DNA from: CAWBJP01 sp963789165
GTDB lineage: Bacteria > Actinomycetota > Acidimicrobiia > IMCC26256 > BP-133
Direction of reading: 5' to 3'
DNA length: 64,000 nt
NCBI GenBank assembly: GCA_963789165.1
Contig: CAWBJP010000012.1
Coordinates: 384,420 to 448,419 of the forward strand
This document shows, piece by piece, positions 58,906 to 64,000 of the stretch (position 1 is its first letter; each line of letters starts with the position of its first letter). The position numbers were made by a program, and so were the translations under genes. Under the pieces are notes generated by a model that searched no databases, was not told where the DNA came from, and saw nothing but the letters and a program-made list of their open reading frames with translations.

Positions 58906-60320
58906 AGGCAACGAGCATCGACGACTTCCGCTCCCGGCTGCGAGGCGACCTCCTCACCGCGGACGCCGCGGGATACGACGCCGCCCGCAATGTCTACAAC
59001 GGGATGATCGACCGCCACCCACGCCTGATCGCACGGTGTGCTGACGTGGCGGATGTCATCGCCGCGGTCGATTTCACCCGTGAGCATCAGCTCGACCTGG
59101 CCGTGCGGGGCGGCGCTCACAACGTCGCCGGCTTCGCCACCTGTGATGACGGGTTGGTACTCGACCTGTCCGGGATGAGCGGAGTCCGCGTGGATCCCGC
59201 CACGCGCACCGCCTGGGTTCAAGGGGGGTGCACCTGGGCCGACTTCGATCACGCCGCCCATGCCTTCGGCCTCGCCACGCCGGGGGGGATCTTTGCCACG
59301 ACCGGCGTCGGCGGGCTGACGTTGGGGGGCGGTATCGGTTATCTCGCCCGGCGCTACGGGCTCTCCTGCGACAATCTGCTGTCGGCCGACGTGGTGACGG
59401 CCGATGGATCGTTCCTCACCGCCAGCCCCGACGAGCACCCAGATCTCTTCTGGGCGCTGCGGGGAGGAGGAGGCAACTTCGGGGTCGTCACGTCGTTCGA
59501 GTTCCAGCTGCACCCGGTCCACACTGTCCTCGGCGGCGCGGTCTTCTACCCGATCGAAATCAGCGAGGACGTCCTCCGCTTCTTCCTGGACGTCATGGCC
59601 GACGCCCCCGAGGAGATGGGCCTGCTCTTCGGCTTCGTCGTCGGGGCCCAGGCGCCCCATATCCCCGAGCATCTCCGAGGCGTGACGATGTGCACGATCG
59701 TCGGCTGTCACAGCGGGCCGATGGATGAGGCGCAAGCGGCCCTCGAGCCGATCCGACGGTTCGGCCCGCCAGCGCTGGATCTCATGGGGCCGATGAGCTA
59801 CCCGGATCTCCAGAGCATGTTCGACCCGCTCTATCCGCCGGGCCTGGCGCTCTACGAGAAGAGCGACTTCGTCCATGAGATCACGGACGAAGCCATCGCC
59901 GCCCACCTCGAGCACGGTCCGCAGGTGCCAAAGGGGCTCTCGCTCATGCTGTTGTATCCGGTCGACGGCGCCATCCACCGGATGGGGCAGCACGACACCG
60001 CCTTCAGCTACCGGGACGCCAACTTCGCCCACATCATCGCCGCCATCGACCCCGACCCCGCCGCGACGCGCCGGCACGGCCAGTGGGTTCGTCGCTACTG
60101 GGACGCCCTCCATCCCTTCAGTGCCGGCGGTACCTATGTGAACTGGCTCATGGAAGAGGGTCAGGAGCGGATCACCACCAGCTACCGCGGGAACTATGAA
60201 CGGCTGGCCACGGTCAAGGCCAAGTACGACCCCGGGAATCTGTTTCACCTGAACCACAACATCAAACCGGACGCATCCGCAACCCGCCGCTCTCCCGGCC
60301 AGTTGACGAGAACCGCCTAA
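58902..60320 (+). CDS. FAD-linked oxidase, berberine-bridge-like
   Basis: A 472-residue PCMH-type FAD oxidase. His73 in VRGGAHNVAGFA is positioned for covalent FAD linkage; the second-site cysteine seen in bicovalent members (before GVGG) is not present (IFATTGVGGLTLGGGIGYL), so single linkage is expected. FWALRGGGGNFGVVTSFEF and the C-terminal BBE motif YRGNYERLATVKAKYDPGNL are clear. It oxidises an alcohol or sugar-like substrate with O2; which one is unknown. It is coupled to the DUF1326 gene, and its stop overlaps the flavin reductase stop. Confidence 0.88.
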   Translation: MKATSIDDFRSRLRGDLLTADAAGYDAARNVYNGMIDRHPRLIARCADVADVIAAVDFTREHQLDLAVRGGAHNVAGFATCDDGLVLDLSGMSGVRVDPATRTAWVQGGCTWADFDHAAHAFGLATPGGIFATTGVGGLTLGGGIGYLARRYGLSCDNLLSADVVTADGSFLTASPDEHPDLFWALRGGGGNFGVVTSFEFQLHPVHTVLGGAVFYPIEISEDVLRFFLDVMADAPEEMGLLFGFVVGAQAPHIPEHLRGVTMCTIVGCHSGPMDEAQAALEPIRRFGPPALDLMGPMSYPDLQSMFDPLYPPGLALYEKSDFVHEITDEAIAAHLEHGPQVPKGLSLMLLYPVDGAIHRMGQHDTAFSYRDANFAHIIAAIDPDPAATRRHGQWVRRYWDALHPFSAGGTYVNWLMEEGQERITTSYRGNYERLATVKAKYDPGNLFHLNHNIKPDASATRRSPGQLTRTA

Positions 60321-60904
60321 CCCTCCTCGCCGTCCGCCTCCCTTTCGACCTCCAATCCGGAGGCGGCCAGGCGTTCGAGGAGGCGGTCACGGATGGACAT
60401 GCCCGGCTCGCGGGCCTTGCCGCCGGTGACGCGCCAGCCGTGGCGCGCGGAGTAGAGCAGGGGCGGATCGCCGAGACGGCCAGGGTGCGTGGCGGTCACC
60501 CGGGCGAAGAACAGGTCGTGGTCGGCCATCGCCTTGCGCTCGAAGATCTCGCAGCGCAGCCAGGACAGGGCGTTGGGTACCACCGGGAGCCCGTCCCAGT
60601 CCTCCAGGTACTCGGTGGCGATCCGGCGGAAGCGCCGGCCCGGGTAGGAGAAGTACTGTCCGATGTCGACCTGGTCGGCGCCCAGCACCGAGATGGCGAA
60701 GAGTCCCGAGGCCACCAGGAGCGGGTGGGTGTCGTGCTTGGGTGACACCGACGCCATCACGATCGGTTCCTCGAACGCCACCTGGCTCACCCAATGGGAG
60801 CAGTACGCCCGCACCACGCCGTCGTGCGCCGCCCCCACCACCTGGACGCCCTTGATCATCTGGCCGATGGCCCGCTTCGTTACCGGATCGATCACCGGTG
60901 CCAA
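60317..60904 (-). CDS. Flavin reductase family protein
   Basis: A 195-residue split-barrel flavin reductase-like protein: VQVVGAAHDGVVRAYCSHWV, FEEPIVMASVSPKHDTHPLL, FAISVLGADQVDIGQYFSYP. Such proteins supply reduced FMN/FAD to monooxygenases or are FMN-binding oxidoreductases. It starts with TTG at 60904 or GTG at 60895; the first abuts the dispersed 69-bp repeat. It is convergent with the FAD oxidase, their stops overlapping (CTAA). Confidence 0.82.
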   Translation of the reverse strand: MAPVIDPVTKRAIGQMIKGVQVVGAAHDGVVRAYCSHWVSQVAFEEPIVMASVSPKHDTHPLLVASGLFAISVLGADQVDIGQYFSYPGRRFRRIATEYLEDWDGLPVVPNALSWLRCEIFERKAMADHDLFFARVTATHPGRLGDPPLLYSARHGWRVTGGKAREPGMSIRDRLLERLAASGLEVEREADGEEG

Positions 60905-60970
60905 GCTTTGCTCTGTTTATGGCTCTTCGCCTGGCGGCTCATCGCGGTGCGGCCGGGGGCCCCTGCCCCA
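60903..60970 (+). repeat. Dispersed 69-bp repeat, copy B (flavin reductase-dtd junction)
   Basis: It matches the reverse complement of 28111-28179: both start AAGCT, contain GCTCTG, ATGG, an identical 23-base core, and end GGGGGCCCCTGCCCCA. The copies differ mainly in two short blocks. Copy B fills most of the 94-base gap before dtd. Confidence 0.75.
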
Positions 60971-60998
60971 GCCGCCGGTCCCTGCTGCGCAGGTCCCG

Positions 60999-61436
<438 letters not shown>

Positions 61437-61551
61437 CAGGGAGACCGCATTCCGTGGCAAAGTTTCCCGTTGGGATCGGCGGTGAGTGGGGACGCAGGGC
61501 GCGGTCAGGGCGGGGCCGCTACCCTACGGACGTCCTCCACACAGGAGCGTG

Positions 61552-61842
61552 ATGGAACGCATCGACTCGTGCCACAGCGTCTGGCTCTTCGACACCGAGC
61601 GCATGCGCTTTCGGCGGATTCCCAAGGGCACCGATGTGGACAGTCCGGCCCTGGAGAGTGACTGGGAGCCGTATTACGGGCTGGAGATCGCGCCCGAGTC
61701 AGGTGCGTTTGCGGTCGCCCTCAACGAGAGCCGCACCCGCCTGCTGCGGTCCTGGCGCCACACCAGCCCCTGCGAGCACTGCGGTTCACCCGCCGAGGTC
61801 GATGTGACCGGCGAGGTGTCGCTGCTTCCCACCGACCAGTAG
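61552..61842 (+). CDS. Small protein of unknown function with a CxxC pair
   Basis: A 96-residue protein beginning MERIDSCHSVWLFDTERMRF and followed by RRIPKGTDVDSPALESDWEP. The C-terminal half has CEHCGSP, a possible half zinc site. An ACAGGAG site precedes the ATG at 61552. I do not recognise the family. It stands 18 bases before hutH on the same strand. The 115-base gap before it shows no element I can name. Confidence 0.6.
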   Translation: MERIDSCHSVWLFDTERMRFRRIPKGTDVDSPALESDWEPYYGLEIAPESGAFAVALNESRTRLLRSWRHTSPCEHCGSPAEVDVTGEVSLLPTDQ

Positions 61843-61860
61843 CCGAGCCGTGGCCAGGCT

Positions 61861-63433
61861 GTGACCGGCCCGTCCGTCGTCACCGTCGACGGGTCCCCGC
61901 TGTCGGTGGCCGAGGTCGTCGCCGTGGCCCGCGGCGTTGCCCGGGTGGCGATCGACCCGGGGCTCTCCGACCGCATGGCCCCCGCCCGCAGCGTGGTCGA
62001 CCGGATCGTGGCCGAGGGGGCAACGGTCTACGGGATCACCACCGGCTTCGGGGCGCTGGCCTCGGTGCGGGTCTCGCCGGCCGAGGCCCGCCAGCTGCAG
62101 CAATCGTTGGTGCTGTCCCACGCCGCCGGGATGGGACCGCCCGTGGAGCCCGAGGTGGTGCGGGCCATGATGCTGCTGCGGGCCCGGACGCTGGCCGCGG
62201 GAGTGTCCGGGGTGCGGCCCGTCCTGGTCGCAGGGTCTCGTCGCCCTTCTTCGGGCCCGCGTCACGCCCCTCGTCCCCGAGCTCGGAAGCCTCGGAGCGT
62301 CGGGAGACCTCGCCCCTCTGGCCCACGTCGGGGCGGTGCTCTGTGGTGAGGGTGAGGCGCTGGATGCAGAAGGGCCAGGCGGTGACCGGGGCGGAGGCAC
62401 TGGCCACGGCCGGGCTTGCCCCCGTGGTGCTCGAGGCCAAGGAGGGCCTCGCCCTGCTCAACGGCACCGAGGGGATGCTGGCGCACCTCTGCCTGGCGCT
62501 GGCCGACCTCGACCGTCTGCTGCGCACCGCCGACGTGGCCTGCGCCATGACCGTCGAGGCCCTCCTCGGCACCGACGCCGCCTATGCCCCCGAACTGCAT
62601 GCGCCTCCGGCCCCACCCCGGCCAGGCGACGAGCGCGGCCAACCTGCGCCGCCTGCTGGCCGGCTCGGCCATCGTGGCCAGCCACGGACCGCATGCAACG
62701 GGGGACACCCCCGGCCCCCCGGGCGATCATGCCGTGCAGGACGCCTACTCCCTCCGCTGCGCCCCCCAGGTGCATGGCGCCTCCCGGGACGTGGTGGCCT
62801 TCGCCGCCGGAGGTGGCCGAGCGGGAGCTGGCCTCGGTGACCGACAATCCGGTCGTGCTGGTCGACGGCGAGGGTGGCCCGGGGACGGTGGCCTCGACGG
62901 GCAACTTCCACGGCCAGCCACTCGCCTTCGCCGCCGACTTCTGTGCCATCGCCCTGGCCGATCTCGCTGCCATCTCCGAACGGCGCACCGACCGGCTCAT
63001 GGACCCGGCCCGCTCCCAGGGCCTTCCGGCCTTCCTGGCGGTCGACGCCGGGGTGAACTCGGGCTTCATGCTGGCCCACTACACCGCGGCGGCCGCCGTC
63101 AACCGGCTGCGCACCTCGGCCACCCCGGCATCGGTGGACACCATCTCCACCAGCGGCGGCCAGGAGGACCATGTCTCCATGGGCTGGAACGCCGCCCGGA
63201 AGCTGTTCGGTTCCCTGCGGGACGCGGCCCGGGTGCTGGCCGTCGAGATCCTCTGCGCCGCCCAGGCCCTGGAACTGAGGGAGCTGTCGCCCTCCCCCGA
63301 GACCCAGGCCGTCCTCCGGCGGCTCCGGGCCGATGTCCCTCCACTCCCCGTGGACCGGTTCCTGGCCCCCGACCTCGCTGCCGCCGAACGCCTCGTCTGG
63401 GACGGGGCTCTCCTGCCGGAGTGGCTGGAGTAG
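61861..63433 (+). pseudogene. hutH: Histidine ammonia-lyase, four +1 frame breaks
   Basis: HutH, about 520 residues if restored, deaminates histidine to urocanate. The MIO-forming Ala-Ser-Gly is at 62297-62305 (GSLGASGDLAPLAHVG); ITTGFGALASVRVSP, QDAYSLRCAPQVHGASRDVV, NFHGQPLAFAADFCAIALAD and TSGGQEDHVSMGWNAARKL are present in three frames. Single extra bases are needed to explain shifts near 62230, 62374, 62604 and 62808. A palindromic element (62699-62723) inserts ~10 residues before the QDAYSLR motif. It starts with GTG at 61861. hutU follows after 16 bases, so this is a hut operon. Confidence 0.85.
62699..62723 (+). repeat. GC-rich palindromic element inside hutH
   Basis: CGGGGGACACCCCCGGCCCCCCGGG matches the rpmD element with its stem loop shortened (GGGGGAC ... 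CCCCCGG-CCCCC). It lies between ASHGPHATG and DHAVQDAYSLR, where related HutH proteins have only a few residues, so it looks like an insertion into the gene. Confidence 0.55.
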
Positions 63434-63449
63434 TCGTAGTCTCCTCGCT

Positions 63450-64000
63450 GTGATCATGGGCCCGCTCCGGTGCCGGGGGTGGCTGCAGGAGGCCGCACTC
63501 CGCTGCCTGGAGAACAACCTCCATCCCGACGTGGCCGAGGACCCCGAGCAGCTCATTGTCTACGGCGGTCGAGGCAAGGCCGCTCGCGATCCGGCGTCTC
63601 TGGCCGCCATCAAACGGACGCTGCTCGAACTGGGCGATGACGAGACCCTGCTGGTTCAGTCGGGCAAGCCGGTGGGGGTCTTCCCCACCCACTCCTTCGC
63701 TCCCCGGGTACTGATCGCCAACTCCCTCCTCGTGCCGGAATGGGCCACCTGGGAGGAGTTCTGGCGCCTGGAGGCCATGGGCCTGACCATGTACGGCCAG
63801 ATGACGGCCGGGTCATGGATCTACATCGGCACCCAGGGAATCCTCCAGGGCACCTACCAGACCTTCCTGGCCCTGGCCGAGGCCCGCTTCGGCGGCACCC
63901 TGGCGGGCAGGGTGGTCCTCACCGCCGGCCTCGGGGGGATGGGCGGCGCCCAGCCCCTGGCCGTGACTATGAACGGCGGTGTGGCCCTGGTGGTGGAGGT
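63450..64000 (+). CDS. hutU: Urocanate hydratase, N-terminal part (runs off window)
   Basis: The first ~183 residues of urocanase, the second step of histidine degradation (urocanate to imidazolone propionate, with NAD+). GWLQEAALRCLENNLHPDVA, VYGGRGKAARDPASLAAIK, TLLVQSGKPVGVFPTH, LTMYGQMTAGSWIYIGTQG and the NAD-binding TAGLGGMGGAQPLAV are characteristic. The start is GTG 63450 or ATG 63456. The frame is open to the end of the window and unbroken, unlike hutH. Confidence 0.93.
   Translation, partial: MIMGPLRCRGWLQEAALRCLENNLHPDVAEDPEQLIVYGGRGKAARDPASLAAIKRTLLELGDDETLLVQSGKPVGVFPTHSFAPRVLIANSLLVPEWATWEEFWRLEAMGLTMYGQMTAGSWIYIGTQGILQGTYQTFLALAEARFGGTLAGRVVLTAGLGGMGGAQPLAVTMNGGVALVVE

Noticed and set aside
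59365..59380. Cys156 (GLSCDNL) as the second covalent FAD site of the flavo-oxidase
   Set aside because: In bicovalent enzymes the cysteine lies just before the GVGG/GGG loop, about 60 residues after the histidine. Here that position is not cysteine, and Cys156 is after the loop.

Overview
The window is a GC-rich, gene-dense chromosomal segment from an actinobacterium (Actinomycetota). The order rpoB-rpoC ... rpsL-rpsG-fusA-tuf followed by an unbroken S10-spc-alpha ribosomal cluster, the glmM/acpS/nnr/alr/tsaE-tsaB-rimI-tsaD/groES-groEL/guaB3-guaA series, a zinc-type S14, S4 and L36, and a CIRCE-controlled groESL all fit that phylum. A secreted protein with 'YWLVASDGGIFSFGDA' repeats and a DUF3048 lipoprotein point towards class Acidimicrobiia. 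The class-level placement is inference from gene content. I see no rRNA, tRNA, CRISPR array, transposase or phage gene.

Layout. (1) 1-7.5 kb: 3' end of rpoB, rpoC, then two minus-strand genes (a MazG-like protein and a sigma-like/anti-sigma-like membrane fusion). (2) 7.6-28.9 kb: translation and transcription genes all on the plus strand, rpsL to truA, with secY, adk, map and infA embedded. Many neighbours overlap by 1-4 bases (ATGA/TGATG junctions). (3) 28.9-35.6 kb: an accessory block (repeat-bearing metallophosphoesterase, VIT/CCC1-like transporter, threonine dehydratase, an anchored protein of unknown function, and a phosphodiesterase whose catalytic motifs are in permuted order). (4) 35.7-38.0 kb: rplM-rpsI-glmM. 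(5) 38.0-43.3 kb: a SnoaL-like protein, a folate cyclo-ligase remnant, a GH26-like hydrolase, acpS, a DUF3048 lipoprotein and nnr. (6) 43.3-54.8 kb: alr, a P1 peptidase, a uracil-DNA glycosylase, the t6A genes tsaE/tsaB/rimI/tsaD, groES-groEL, a CoA-type Nudix enzyme, guaB3 and guaA. (7) 54.8-61.8 kb: a 1151-residue cyclase/STAND/LuxR regulator, a DUF1326 protein, a flavo-oxidase, a flavin reductase, dtd and a small protein. (8) 61.9-64.0 kb: hutH and the start of hutU (histidine degradation).

Two sequence-level themes stand out. First, reading frames are clean from 1 to 26.8 kb and from 43.3 to 61.8 kb, but rpoA, truA, the metallophosphoesterase, the VIT gene, the phosphodiesterase, glmM, the DUF3048 gene, nnr and hutH each carry one to five single-base frame breaks (about 22 in all, some in essential genes). 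Local sequence error is the simplest explanation, but the clustering deserves a check. Second, short GC-rich palindromic elements of one family sit at gene junctions (after fusA, tuf and rpsQ, at the ends of rpmD and the uracil-DNA glycosylase gene, before guaB3, and inside hutH). The copy after tuf is expanded into four 35-bp tandem units in front of rpsJ. A separate 69-bp repeat occurs in inverted orientation before truA and before dtd.

Other points of note are CTG as the only plausible start codon of infA and of the uracil-DNA glycosylase gene, long charged C-terminal tails on L4, L22 and S3, and the permuted alkaline-phosphatase-superfamily protein.
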